Shown in pieces: positions 1 through 8,672 of a stretch of 64,000 nt of DNA (positions are counted from its first letter, which is position 1; every line of letters begins with the position of its first letter). The notes beneath the pieces are model-generated. The model ran no database searches and had not been told where the DNA came from. It saw only the letters and a program-made list of their open reading frames with translations. Source of the DNA: Pseudomonas sp. GM48 (lineage in GTDB: Bacteria; Pseudomonadota; Gammaproteobacteria; Pseudomonadales; Pseudomonadaceae); NCBI RefSeq assembly GCF_000282335.1, contig NZ_AKJM01000115.1:1-64000 (forward strand), given 5' to 3'. A program made the position numbers and the translations under genes.

Positions 1-507
1 GGCCCGCCATTGGCTGGCGACTACATCAAGGCCGTGCGCGAACGCCTCGACGGTCGTGACCTGGCGCTGGTGTTCGAACCGGGCCGCTTCATCGTGGCCA
101 ACGCCGGTGTATTGCTGACCCAGGTCGAATACCTCAAGCACACCGAGCACAAAGACTTCGCCATCGTCGACGCCGCCATGAACGACCTGATCCGCCCGGC
201 GCTGTACCAGGCCTGGATGGACGTCACTGCCGTGCGTCCGCGTCAAACCGCGGCCCGCGCCTACGACATCGTCGGCCCAATCTGCGAGACCGGCGACTTC
301 CTGGCCAAGGATCGTCAGCTGGCCCTGGAGGAAGGCGACCTGCTGGCCGTGCATTCGGCCGGCGCCTATGGGTTTGTCATGAGTTCCAACTACAACACCC
401 GCGGCCGTACCGCTGAAGTGTTGGTGGATGGTGATCAGGCATTTGAAGTGCGTCGCCGTGAGACGGTAGCCGAGTTGTTTGCTGGCGAAAGCCTGCTGCC
501 GGAGTAA
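1..507 (+). CDS. lysA: Diaminopimelate decarboxylase, 3' part
   Basis: Partial gene; the reading frame is open from base 1 and the 5' end lies outside the window. The product is the PLP enzyme that decarboxylates meso-diaminopimelate to L-lysine, the last step of lysine synthesis. The 168 residues seen are the C-terminal half. FEPGRFIVANAG is the phosphate-binding EPGR loop, CETGDFLAKDR is the C-E-x-x-D motif that the partner subunit donates to the active site, and SAGAYGFVMSSNYN carries the conserved tyrosine near PLP. dapF starts 4 bp after the stop, so the two DAP-pathway genes are co-transcribed. Identification is secure. Confidence 0.97.
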   Translation, partial: GPPLAGDYIKAVRERLDGRDLALVFEPGRFIVANAGVLLTQVEYLKHTEHKDFAIVDAAMNDLIRPALYQAWMDVTAVRPRQTAARAYDIVGPICETGDFLAKDRQLALEEGDLLAVHSAGAYGFVMSSNYNTRGRTAEVLVDGDQAFEVRRRETVAELFAGESLLPE

Positions 508-511
508 AACC

Positions 512-1342
512 ATGCTGCTGCGTTTTACCAAAATGCACGGCCTGGGTAATGACTTCATGGTCCTCGACCTGGTCAGCCAGCACGCGCACATTCTGCCCAA
601 GCACGCCAAACAATGGGGCGACCGGCACACCGGCGTCGGTTTCGACCAGTTACTGATCGTCGAGGCACCGAGCAATCCGGACGTGGACTTCCGCTACCGG
701 ATCTTCAACGCTGACGGCTCCGAAGTGGAACAGTGCGGCAACGGTGCGCGCTGCTTCGCCCGCTTCGTGCTCGACAAGCGCTTGACCGCCAAGCGGCAGA
801 TTCGCGTCGAGACCAAAAGCGGCATCATCGAACTGGACATCCGCAACGACGGCCAGATCAGCGTCAACATGGGCGCCCCGCGCCTGGTGCCGGCGGATAT
901 TCCGTTCCAGGCAACGGAGCAGGCCAAGAGTTATCAGGTCGACGTCGACGGCACCCCGGTCGAACTGGCTGCGGTATCCATGGGCAACCCCCATGCCGTG
1001 GTGCGGGTCAGCGATATCAACAATGCGCCGGTGCATGAACTGGGGCCGAAAATCGAACATCACCCGCGCTTCCCGGCACGGGTCAATGTCGGTTTTCTCC
1101 AGGTCATCGACCGGAGCCGCGCACAGTTGCGCGTCTGGGAACGCGGAACCGGGGAAACCCAGGCTTGCGGAACCGGCGCCTGTGCCGCCGCAGTGGCCGC
1201 GATCAGCCAGGGGTGGATGGATTCGCCGCTATTGATCGACCTGCCAGGCGGGCGCTTGTCCATCGAATGGGCAGGCCCTGGCCAACCGGTGATGATGACC
1301 GGCCCGGCAGTACGCGTATACGAAGGACAAGTGCGTCTTTGA
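512..1342 (+). CDS. dapF: Diaminopimelate epimerase
   Basis: 276 residues, the usual length. The enzyme interconverts LL- and meso-diaminopimelate without a cofactor, supplying both LysA and peptidoglycan synthesis. The two catalytic cysteines are visible: C75 in QCGNGAR and the Cys of QACGTGAC near residue 220. The start chosen is the ATG giving MLLRFTKMHGLGNDF, the conserved family N-terminus; an in-frame upstream extension would overlap lysA and is not needed. It sits between lysA and the DUF484 gene, an order also known from enterobacteria (dapF-yigA-xerC-yigB). Confidence 0.97.
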   Translation: MLLRFTKMHGLGNDFMVLDLVSQHAHILPKHAKQWGDRHTGVGFDQLLIVEAPSNPDVDFRYRIFNADGSEVEQCGNGARCFARFVLDKRLTAKRQIRVETKSGIIELDIRNDGQISVNMGAPRLVPADIPFQATEQAKSYQVDVDGTPVELAAVSMGNPHAVVRVSDINNAPVHELGPKIEHHPRFPARVNVGFLQVIDRSRAQLRVWERGTGETQACGTGACAAAVAAISQGWMDSPLLIDLPGGRLSIEWAGPGQPVMMTGPAVRVYEGQVRL

Positions 1343-1355
1343 GTGAGCGAAATCC

Positions 1356-2081
1356 ATGACCGACAAGCCTCAAGTACCCGCACGACAAGCTGACGAATCA
1401 CCGTCCGAAAGCCTGGAGGCGTCGGCTGTAGCCGCGTACCTGGAGGCTCATCCGGACTTCTTCGTCGAGCACGAAGAGCTGCTTGCGTCCCTGCGCATTC
1501 CCCATCGACGCGGTGATACCGTGTCGCTGGTGGAGCGTCAGATGACCATTCTGCGCGACCGCAACATTGAACTGCGTCATCGCCTGTCGCACTTGATGGA
1601 TGTGGCCCGGGACAACGACCGGCTGTTCGACAAGACCCGTCGCCTGGTCCTGGCGCTGATGGACGCCAACAGCCTGGAAGACGTGGTGATGTGCGTCGAA
1701 GACAGCCTGCGCCAGGAATTCCAGGTGCCTTTCGTCAGCCTCATCCTGCTTGGCGACAACGCCATGCCGGTCGGCCGCTGGGCCACTCACGCCGAAGCAC
1801 AAGTGGCCATTGGCGGCTTGCTCTCGGAAGACAAAAGCGTCAGTGGCAGCCTGCGCGAGCATGAACTGGACTTCCTGTTCGGCGAAGAACAGCGCAAGCA
1901 GATCGGTTCCACCGCGGTGGTTGCCATCAGCCACCAGGGCATCCACGGCATCCTGGCCATCGCCAGCCGCGATCCGCAGCACTACAAAAGCTCGGTGGGC
2001 ACCTTGTTCCTGAACTACATCGCTGAAGTCATGGGTCGCGTGCTGCCACGGGTCAACAACTCCCTGCGCTCGGTACGCTGA
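1356..2081 (+). CDS. DUF484 family protein (YigA-like)
   Basis: 241 residues. The N-terminal region contains VAAYLEAHPDFFVEHEELLASLRIPH, in which the 'L-x-x-H-P-D-F-F' pattern typical of DUF484 is obvious. The rest resembles a GAF-type sensory fold (GGLLSEDKSVSGSLREHELDF, then a domain end at AEVMGRVLPRVN). Biochemical function is unknown in the family. It begins 13 bp after dapF and ends 2 bp before xerC, so it is part of the dapF-xerC operon. The conserved linkage to xerC is the main clue to its role; nothing in the sequence shows a catalytic site. Confidence 0.9.
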   Translation: MTDKPQVPARQADESPSESLEASAVAAYLEAHPDFFVEHEELLASLRIPHRRGDTVSLVERQMTILRDRNIELRHRLSHLMDVARDNDRLFDKTRRLVLALMDANSLEDVVMCVEDSLRQEFQVPFVSLILLGDNAMPVGRWATHAEAQVAIGGLLSEDKSVSGSLREHELDFLFGEEQRKQIGSTAVVAISHQGIHGILAIASRDPQHYKSSVGTLFLNYIAEVMGRVLPRVNNSLRSVR

Positions 2082-2083
2082 AC

Positions 2084-2983
2084 ATGGAACGACAACTGGA
2101 CGCTTACTGCGAACACCTGCGCAGTGAGCGGCAGGTGTCGCCGCACACGCTGTCGGCCTACCGCCGCGACCTCGATAAAGTGCTGGGCTGGTGCGTCAAA
2201 CAGAATATCGGCAGCTGGGCGGCGCTGGACATCCAGCGCCTGCGCAGCCTGATTGCCCGCCTGCACGCCCAGGGCCAATCATCTCGCAGCCTGGCGCGAT
2301 TGCTGTCGGCCGTTCGCGGGCTCTATCACTACCTGAACCGCGAAGGCCTGTGCGACCACGATCCGGCCAATGGCCTGGCGCCGCCCAAAGGCGAACGCCG
2401 CCTGCCGAAAACCCTCGACACCGACCGCGCCCTGCAACTGCTTGAAGGCGGGGTTGAAGATGACTTTCTGGCGCGTCGGGACCAGGCGATTCTCGAGCTG
2501 TTCTATTCCTCCGGCCTGCGGCTGTCGGAGTTGACGGGGCTCAATCTCGATCAGCTCGACCTGGCCGACGGTATGGTCCAGGTGCTTGGTAAAGGCAGCA
2601 AGACTCGCCTGCTGCCGGTAGGCAAAAAGGCCCGCGAGGCGCTGGAACAGTGGTTGCCACTGCGGGCCATGGCCAACCCGGCGGACGATGCGGTGTTTAT
2701 CAGCCAGCAAGGCCGGCGTCTTGGCCCGCGGGCGATCCAGGTGCGGGTCAAGGCTGCCGGCGAGCGCGAACTGGGGCAGAACCTGCACCCGCACATGCTG
2801 CGGCACTCTTTCGCCAGCCATTTGCTGGAGTCCTCCCAGGACCTGCGGGCAGTGCAGGAGCTGCTCGGACACTCGGACATCAAGACCACGCAGATCTACA
2901 CCCACCTGGACTTCCAGCATCTGGCAGCGGTCTACGACAGCGCCCACCCACGGGCCAAACGCATGAAAGGCGACGATTCATGA
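2084..2983 (+). CDS. xerC: Tyrosine recombinase XerC
   Basis: 299 residues. XerC acts with XerD at dif to resolve chromosome dimers at division. The N-terminal SAM-like domain (about 1-95) is followed by the catalytic domain with all active-site residues: R146 (SGLRLSEL), K170 (LGKGSK), H237 and R240 (HPHMLRH), H263 (LLGHSDI) and nucleophile Y272 (QIYTHL). It starts 2 bp after the DUF484 stop and its TGA overlaps the ATG of the next gene. Its operon position and full motif set mark it as the housekeeping XerC, not an island integrase, although it lies about 1.2 kb from an accessory island. Confidence 0.97.
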   Translation: MERQLDAYCEHLRSERQVSPHTLSAYRRDLDKVLGWCVKQNIGSWAALDIQRLRSLIARLHAQGQSSRSLARLLSAVRGLYHYLNREGLCDHDPANGLAPPKGERRLPKTLDTDRALQLLEGGVEDDFLARRDQAILELFYSSGLRLSELTGLNLDQLDLADGMVQVLGKGSKTRLLPVGKKAREALEQWLPLRAMANPADDAVFISQQGRRLGPRAIQVRVKAAGERELGQNLHPHMLRHSFASHLLESSQDLRAVQELLGHSDIKTTQIYTHLDFQHLAAVYDSAHPRAKRMKGDDS

Positions 2984-3687
2984 GTATTCAATTGATCACC
3001 TTCGACCTCGACGACACCCTGTGGGACACCGCCCCGGTGATCGTCAGCGCCGAAGCCGTATTGCGTGCATGGCTGACCGAACATGCGCCCAACCTGGGTG
3101 CAGTGCCGGTGGAACATTTGTGGGCCATACGCGAACGCATCCTGAGCATCGAGCCGAACCTCAAGCACCGCATCAGCGCCTTGCGCCGGCGCGTGTTGTT
3201 CCAGGCCCTGGAAGAGGCCGGATATCCCCATGCCGAAGCGTCAGACCTGGCCGACCAGAGTTTCGAAGTGTTCCTGCATGCCCGGCATCAGCTGGAAATA
3301 TTCCCGGAGGTGCAACCGACCCTGGAGTTGCTGGCCAACCATTACGCCCTCGGCGTCGTCACCAATGGCAACGCCGATGTACGGCGACTGGGGCTGGCGG
3401 ACTACTTCAAGTTTGCGTTGTGCGCCGAAGACATTGGCATCGCCAAACCCGACGCACGATTGTTCCGGGAGGCTTTGCAGCGCGGTGGCGCGACCGCTGA
3501 AACGGCGGTGCATATTGGCGATCATCCGGGTGATGACATTGCCGGTGCGCAGCAGGCGGGGATGCGGGCGATCTGGTTCAATCCGGCGGGCAAGGCCTGG
3601 GAAACGGACCGGCTGCCGGATGCGCAGATTGGCAGCCTGACCGAGTTACCGGCGTTGCTGGCGCGGTGGAACAAAGCTTCGGCCTGA
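2980..3687 (+). CDS. yigB: HAD-superfamily hydrolase, YigB-like phosphatase
   Basis: 235 residues. HAD motif I is FDLDDTLWDT (nucleophile D9, acid D11), motif II is VVTNGN, motif III is the Lys of IAKPDARLF and motif IV is HIGDHPGDDIAGA, with a C1 cap between I and II. The start overlaps the xerC stop as ATGA, indicating translational coupling. E. coli YigB, encoded beside xerC, dephosphorylates FMN and the riboflavin precursor 5-amino-6-ribitylamino-uracil phosphate. The same substrate is likely here by family and position, but it is not shown by the sequence. Confidence 0.88.
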   Translation: MSIQLITFDLDDTLWDTAPVIVSAEAVLRAWLTEHAPNLGAVPVEHLWAIRERILSIEPNLKHRISALRRRVLFQALEEAGYPHAEASDLADQSFEVFLHARHQLEIFPEVQPTLELLANHYALGVVTNGNADVRRLGLADYFKFALCAEDIGIAKPDARLFREALQRGGATAETAVHIGDHPGDDIAGAQQAGMRAIWFNPAGKAWETDRLPDAQIGSLTELPALLARWNKASA

Positions 3688-3695
3688 CACAAAAC

Positions 3696-3787
3696 CTGTG
3701 GGAGCGGGCTTGCTCGCGAATGCGGTGTACCCGTCGACATTGATGTTGGCTGACACGACGCCTTCGCGAGCAAGCCCGCTCCCACAG
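3696..3787. repeat. REP pair, family 1 (inverted)
   Basis: CTGTGGGAGCGGGCTTGCTC at the left and its inverted copy ending GCCCGCTCCCACAG at the right enclose about 45 bases. This is the commonest intergenic repeat of the P. fluorescens group. It lies directly 3' of the HAD gene. Confidence 0.9.
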
Positions 3788-3825
3788 TAGATTGTGTTCA
3801 ACCCGAAAATTTTGTTCCGGGCATT

Positions 3826-3858
3826 AAAAAGCCCGCGGCGACGGCGGGCTTTTTTATT
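3826..3858 (+). terminator. Rho-independent terminator, left copy flanking the island
   Basis: The stem GCCCGC / GCGGGC around GGCGACG is preceded by A5 and followed by T6, so it can work in both directions. It ends the dapF-xerC-HAD operon. A copy differing at one base lies at 11439-11467 behind sutA. Confidence 0.9.
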
Positions 3859-4235
3859 TCTGAAGCATTCCGATAAATTTCTAGACCCCCAGTGAATACT
3901 GGGCCTACAGGCTATTATGCGTCCTTAGCGTTCTGACCTATTCCAGTAAAAGCTCAGAAAAAATGTGGGGCTATGGGCCTGCTGCGGCAGATCCAAAGCG
4001 GCCTAGCGACGCCTATAGGCCTCAATCAACGCTTTGTAATCCATACGGGTGAGAGCTGACATGAACCTCATTGAAATTTTGGTCATCGCCAAAACAATGT
4101 GAAACTATGGCGGAACCGATGAGTTCTGGAAGGCAGTGGAGCAAGGCATTCTGCTTACCCGCTGATTTATGCACGGACATGAGTAACCAGGGGCTTCCTA
4201 GTTTGTAATCGAGCCTGAGGGCGTAGTAGCAGTCA

Positions 4236-4814
4236 ATGAAAAAGAAAATTCTGATTTATGGGTCGACGGAGTTTGGGGCGGTTGTGCGTGAGTTGGTACG
4301 GCACAGCGGTGCGGACTTCGGTGGGTTCGTTGATGACTGGCACACCGGAGTGGATATTATCGGAACGCTGGCAGACGTTATCCAAAAATGCCGACCCGAA
4401 GAGTATGACTTTGCCCTTGCCATCGGTTACAAGCACCTTGAAGCGAGACAGCGCAAATACCATGAGTTGTTGGCTCACGGCTACAGCCTGCCGCCTCTCA
4501 TTCACCCTCAAGCTTATGTGAGCGATAGTACAACGATTGGCGGCGGCGCAATGATCATGGCACGCGCTGTTCTCGACATCAGGGCGCATGTAGGGGACCT
4601 GGCTGTCGTATGGCCTGGGGCTGTGATCAATCATGACTCCGTTGTAGACGGAAACACATTTATTTCTCCGAACGCCACCCTCTGCGGGCATTCCCGTATC
4701 GGAGTAGATACCTTCATCGGAGCTGGTGCCGTGGTGGTCGACCATACAACTGTGCCGAGTGGTTCTTTCATCAAGGCGGGATCGGTATTCGTCCGGAAGA
4801 CGACGAGTAGCTAA
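4236..4814 (+). CDS. PglD/NeuD-like sugar O- or N-acetyltransferase
   Basis: 192 residues. The N-terminal Rossmann-like half (ILIYGSTEFGAVVREL, then FVDDWHTG) and the C-terminal left-handed beta-helix of hexapeptide repeats (STTIGGGAMIMARAVLDIRA through ATLCGHSRIGVDTFIGAGAVV) are typical of the PglD/NeuD/PerB family. H133 in VINHDS corresponds to the catalytic base. These enzymes acetylate amino groups of UDP- or TDP-4-amino-6-deoxy sugars, or hydroxyls of sialic acid. An aminotransferase able to make such a 4-amino sugar is encoded at 6760-7899, so N-acetylation of that sugar is the best inference. First gene of the + strand half of the island. Confidence 0.85.
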   Translation: MKKKILIYGSTEFGAVVRELVRHSGADFGGFVDDWHTGVDIIGTLADVIQKCRPEEYDFALAIGYKHLEARQRKYHELLAHGYSLPPLIHPQAYVSDSTTIGGGAMIMARAVLDIRAHVGDLAVVWPGAVINHDSVVDGNTFISPNATLCGHSRIGVDTFIGAGAVVVDHTTVPSGSFIKAGSVFVRKTTSS

Positions 4815-5059
4815 ATGTCTGGCGCACCAAATTAAATACAAAAAGCAGCTCCGGACAGCTTTACCCTCCAGTACCAAGCTTAATGGAGGCCAAAAGGGCG
4901 ACCGCGTTGGGAATGCAGCCAGGAACGCGGCCAATGCAGCAGGGGCAGGCAGCAGGATAGCAATTAGAACTGAAGGATATCCGTTGCAACGCGCGTCACC
5001 CTCCTCTCAGCAAATGATAGCGTGCACTCCATCTTTTCCGGTCAACTTGGCGATTATCC

Positions 5060-6706
5060 ATGAGTGACGTTGTAAGTAAAAAAATTCTACTACTGATGCC
5101 CATGGCACTGGTCTGTGCACTGCTTAGCGGAGTGTTTCTTCCGATTTACTCTGATGAGATCATGAACAAGTTCAACACAGCCCGCTTTTTCTTGGAAAGT
5201 GGGCAGATGCTCTCGTTTTTCCCGCAATGCACCACAACTGTCGGCCACGACGTAGCTTGGGTCTTTTATCCGGCAGCGATACTGATTTCTTCCGTTTATG
5301 CCTACTTGGAGCCATTGGGCATACGAGTGAGCGGTGTTGTGCTTGCACTGACTTGGTTTGCACTTTTGGCTTACTGGTGTCATCGGCAGTCAGTAGAGGG
5401 ATGGGTTGGGCGCTTCACCTTACTGACTGCCTTCGCAGCCCTTGGAGTCATGCCGTATCTCTGGGTGTTATCTCGCCCCGAGCAGTTTATGTTATTGCCG
5501 ATTTTACTTTTTTGCATGTCGGCGCTGTATGCCCCTACGCAGAGAAGCAAAGGTCAACAATTGATCATCATGGGCGTGCTGGGCCTATTGCTGTCGATAT
5601 TTTTCTATGCGCATCCCAAGAGCCTATTTTTCACCCCATTCTTTCTTGCTGCCACGTGGATAGCCACTCGCGACTTCAAGCTGATGATTCGCGCCGGCCT
5701 ACTTCTCTATGTACTTGTGTTGAGTGCGCGAGTGTTGCTTGATGCCAGTCTTCTGGCAGGGTGCCAGGATGCACCAGCCGTTCAGTCGATGCTTGCTGCC
5801 AACAGCCTGATGCCCGGAGCGTTGTTGAGCGATCCTCTTGCGTTCTTTGGAACTGCTTGGCAAAACATAAGTCAGTTTCCCCAACGGATGCTCCTTCACT
5901 TGACCTTCAGCCCGACATTTCAATCGGGTTGGCTACCACCCTTGACAGAAAGTTCGGGGCTGTTGCTCTGGTTGAACCCGCTCATTCACTACACACTGCT
6001 GAGTCTAGTGGTGTGCAGCCACCTACTGGCGATAGGGCTGGCGGTGATATTCCTGGTACTTCGGCGGATATCGGTGGCACTTTTTCTGGCTGCGCTGCTG
6101 GCTGCGGGCGATCTAATCAATATCGCGCTGTATAACCTCCAGAACTTCTATTCCGGCATCCAATACATTCCACTATCTATTGTTATTGCCGCCTTGCTCT
6201 TCCAGTGCCTTCCTGCTGTCAGGCTATGGTTTCCAGCCAGAGTAGCGGGGCGCCTGATTCTGTCGTCTGTGGCTGGTCTGTCGATGGTGTCATTGTTCAC
6301 ACTGTTCTATCTGATAACACCGAATCTTCTGCGCAATGCCGACTATGCAACCGCCAGTATTCCTGGTCAGCCGCTGTCCATACCGGTACTTGGGGTGCAG
6401 GCACACCTGGACTCGATTCGGGAGCTGGGTCAGTCTTGTCATATTCCGGTGGATCTCGCTGAGCATGTGGTGGTGGATCACATGACTTACTTTGCCTACC
6501 TGAAAGATCGCAGCCCTATGCACGTTTTGTACATTTCGGAGTTCGGCTACGGCAGGGACCTGCTCAACGGCAAATTGCTGCCGTTTCTCAAAGAAAGAAA
6601 CAGTCCAGGTCTGATCACCCGCTGTGAATGGGTGCCTAGTGAGTTTCGAGATGCCCAGCGGCAGAATGACCGTGGTTACTGCTGCGTTGATTTTGGTACC
6701 AGGTAG
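5060..6706 (+). CDS. Polytopic GT-C type glycosyltransferase-like membrane protein
   Basis: 548 residues with about ten to twelve hydrophobic segments, then a soluble tail of about 120 residues. After the first membrane segment comes PIYSDEIMNKFNTARFF; the acidic pair D32-E33 is placed as the metal-binding/catalytic acid in the first periplasmic loop of GT-C enzymes such as ArnT and the Gtr O-antigen transferases. Such proteins take a sugar from undecaprenyl phosphate and attach it to an acceptor on the outer face of the inner membrane. With GtrA and GtrB homologues encoded nearby, it is the likely third member of a GtrABC-type module. The acceptor is unknown. Base composition is poorer in GC than the flanking core genes, suggesting transfer. 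Confidence 0.7.
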   Translation: MSDVVSKKILLLMPMALVCALLSGVFLPIYSDEIMNKFNTARFFLESGQMLSFFPQCTTTVGHDVAWVFYPAAILISSVYAYLEPLGIRVSGVVLALTWFALLAYWCHRQSVEGWVGRFTLLTAFAALGVMPYLWVLSRPEQFMLLPILLFCMSALYAPTQRSKGQQLIIMGVLGLLLSIFFYAHPKSLFFTPFFLAATWIATRDFKLMIRAGLLLYVLVLSARVLLDASLLAGCQDAPAVQSMLAANSLMPGALLSDPLAFFGTAWQNISQFPQRMLLHLTFSPTFQSGWLPPLTESSGLLLWLNPLIHYTLLSLVVCSHLLAIGLAVIFLVLRRISVALFLAALLAAGDLINIALYNLQNFYSGIQYIPLSIVIAALLFQCLPAVRLWFPARVAGRLILSSVAGLSMVSLFTLFYLITPNLLRNADYATASIPGQPLSIPVLGVQAHLDSIRELGQSCHIPVDLAEHVVVDHMTYFAYLKDRSPMHVLYISEFGYGRDLLNGKLLPFLKERNSPGLITRCEWVPSEFRDAQRQNDRGYCCVDFGTR

Positions 6707-6759
6707 GCCCCCCGCCCCTACAGCGCAGGTGCGCGTAGTGAGCGGGTAACTTTAGGGGG

Positions 6760-7899
6760 TCAGCCAAGTGCTGCGACTAGCACAGCGATAACGCGATCTT
6801 GCTGTTCGGGCGTCAACCCGATCCACAGTGGCAATCGGATAAGCCGTTCCGATTGCCGATCGGTCACGGCCATTGAGCCATGAACCCTGCCATAGCGTTG
6901 GCCGGCTGGCGACGAATGCAGTGGTACGTAGTGAAATACGGAGTGAACGCCCGCTTTTTTCAGTGCGTCGAGTACCGTCTGGCGATCAATCTGCGAGTCC
7001 AGCAGCACATAGTACATGTGGGCATTGTGGGTGCAATCAGCAGGTATGATCGGGCGCCTGAGCGAACCCTTCTGCTCTAGGGGAGCCAGGGCATCATGGT
7101 AATGCTGCCAACAGGCCAGCCGCTGCTCCGTTATATCTGTGGCTTCCTCCAGTTGCGCCCAGAGAAATGCCGCGATCAATTCGCCAGGCAGGAATGACGA
7201 GCCGACCTCTTGCCAAGTGTACTTGTCCACTTCGCCTCGGAAAAAGCTGCTGCGATCCGTGCCTTTTTCGCGAATGATCTCAGCACGTCGAACCAAGGCC
7301 GGATCATTGACCAGCAGCGCGCCGCCTTCGCCCGATATGACGTTTTTGGTTTCATGGAAACTTAATGCACCAAGGCTGCCAAGGCTGCCCAATGGTCGGC
7401 CTTTGTAGCAGGCCATGATGCCTTGTGCGGCATCTTCGACAACGTGCAAGTCATATCGTTGAGCAATCGCCAAAATGCTGTCCATCTCGCAGGCCACGCC
7501 CGCGTAGTGCACCGGAACAATAGCCCTAGTGCGTGAAGTGATGGCTGCCTCGATCAAGCGCTCGTCGAGGTTAAGCGTGTCTTCGCGAATATCCACAAAC
7601 ACCGGCACGCCGCCACGCAGCACGAAAGCGTTGGCGGTGGAGACAAAGGTATAGGAAGGCATGATGATTTCATCGCCGGGCTGAATATCCAACAGCAATG
7701 CAGCCATTTCCAGCGCTGCGGTGCAAGAGTGAGTCAGCAAGGCTTTGTTGCAACCAATGGTGTTTTCCAGCCACTGGTGGCAGCGCTTGGTGTATGGCCC
7801 GTCGCCCGCCAGCATGTTGCCAAACTTGGCTTCGGCAATGTAATACAGTTCCTTGCCGGTCATGTGAGGACGGTTAAACTGAATTTTTTCGCTAGTCAA
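6760..7899 (-). CDS. wecE: dTDP-4-amino-4,6-dideoxygalactose transaminase (WecE/RffA-like)
   Basis: 379 residues, a DegT/DnrJ/EryC1/StrS sugar aminotransferase. Visible are the substrate loop LTHSCTAALEMAALLL, DEIIMPSYTFVSTANAF, the PLP-binding VVEDAAQG and the Schiff-base lysine in SFHETKNVISGEGGAL near residue 180. The N-terminus IQFNRPHMTGKEL and 'AGDGPYTK' closely match WecE, which makes TDP-4-amino-4,6-dideoxygalactose (Fuc4N) from TDP-4-keto-6-deoxyglucose using glutamate. The keto-sugar must come from RmlA/RmlB encoded outside the window. Last gene of a five-gene minus-strand operon; it starts 20 bp after the methyltransferase stop. Confidence 0.88.
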   Translation of the reverse strand: MTSEKIQFNRPHMTGKELYYIAEAKFGNMLAGDGPYTKRCHQWLENTIGCNKALLTHSCTAALEMAALLLDIQPGDEIIMPSYTFVSTANAFVLRGGVPVFVDIREDTLNLDERLIEAAITSRTRAIVPVHYAGVACEMDSILAIAQRYDLHVVEDAAQGIMACYKGRPLGSLGSLGALSFHETKNVISGEGGALLVNDPALVRRAEIIREKGTDRSSFFRGEVDKYTWQEVGSSFLPGELIAAFLWAQLEEATDITEQRLACWQHYHDALAPLEQKGSLRRPIIPADCTHNAHMYYVLLDSQIDRQTVLDALKKAGVHSVFHYVPLHSSPAGQRYGRVHGSMAVTDRQSERLIRLPLWIGLTPEQQDRVIAVLVAALG

Positions 7900-7919
7900 T
7901 GCAGTACTCCGTCGGGCAA

Positions 7920-8672
7920 TTAGGGTTTAGTGGCGATCAGCAATAGGGAGCCACCAACGGGGAAGCGTACGCCCGTTTTCAGCAGCAGGAGTTCGAATTG
8001 CATCACCGCTTCAAGGGAGCTGTTGAGCCAGCGCGGTATATTGAACTCGCTCATAGGGTCATGCTGCTTGCCCGTACGTTTTCGTGACAGCCACATCAAG
8101 GGTACCAGCAGGCTGACAAACGAGCTGGTATAGCTCACTTGCAGACCGGCTTGCTGAACTTTGGCTACCAGTTCGGCTCGGCTATAACGACGTACATGGC
8201 AGGCATACTCGTCGACTTGCGACCAAAGCCAGCGATGTTGTGGAACTGTCAGCACCAGCGATCCGCCAGGGCGGATGGCTCTGGCTAGATTGCGTAGTAC
8301 CGTCTCGTCCTGCTCTATATGTTCAATGACGTCAAATGCGCCGACCACATCATATCGATCGATTTCATCCAGTAAGGTCGCGTCGAGCTGTCTGAATTGC
8401 GCAGCGGGAACCCGTTTACGGGCGTGCTCGAGTCCTTCTTCAAAGTATTCCGAGCCGTACAACTCAATCTTCGGCCAGGCTCGGCTGATACCTTCGAGCA
8501 CATATCCAGTGCCACAGCCGATCTCTAGCAGGCTGTTGAAGGGCTTTACCTTCTTGGTCAAAGCCCAGAGAACTACCATGTTGCGCACTCTGAACCACCA
8601 GTGACCAGATTCCGCCTGCGCAAGTTGACCATAGGACGATGACGGAAATGGCGAACGGCTGGGGGAGGTCAT
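7920..8672 (-). CDS. Class I SAM-dependent methyltransferase
   Basis: 250 residues. Motif I is LLEIGCGTGYVLEGI, followed by ELYGSEYFEEGLEHA (acidic end of beta 2), DVVGAFDVIEHIEQD (motif II region) and RAIRPGGSLVLTVPQHRWLW. The C-terminal 80 residues include two hydrophobic stretches (YTSSFVSLLVPLMWLSR), suggesting membrane association, as in some lipid-linked-sugar methyltransferases. Its ATG overlaps the GtrA stop (ATGA), so the two are translated together. The substrate is probably the sugar handled by this operon or its lipid-linked form; that is inference from context. Confidence 0.82.
   Translation of the reverse strand: MTSPSRSPFPSSSYGQLAQAESGHWWFRVRNMVVLWALTKKVKPFNSLLEIGCGTGYVLEGISRAWPKIELYGSEYFEEGLEHARKRVPAAQFRQLDATLLDEIDRYDVVGAFDVIEHIEQDETVLRNLARAIRPGGSLVLTVPQHRWLWSQVDEYACHVRRYSRAELVAKVQQAGLQVSYTSSFVSLLVPLMWLSRKRTGKQHDPMSEFNIPRWLNSSLEAVMQFELLLLKTGVRFPVGGSLLLIATKP

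Larger units (their letters stand above)
3688..4235. other. Intergenic region between the HAD gene and the glycan island
   Basis: The first 170 bases hold a REP pair and a strong terminator. From about 3860 to 4235 the base composition becomes AT-richer, as in the island. No convincing gene is present: the only reading frames are a few dozen codons long (for example 13 codons from 4061) and match nothing I recognise. The stretch reads like decayed accessory DNA and should also contain the promoter for the gene starting at 4236. Confidence 0.6.

Noticed and set aside
2084..2983. XerC as the integrase of the nearby island
   Set aside because: It is in the conserved dapF-DUF484-xerC-HAD operon and has housekeeping XerC features; no phage-type integrase is present.
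4726..5067. A 113-codon frame overlapping the acetyltransferase end
   Set aside because: Begins inside the beta-helix gene in another frame and runs through the intergenic gap; no features.
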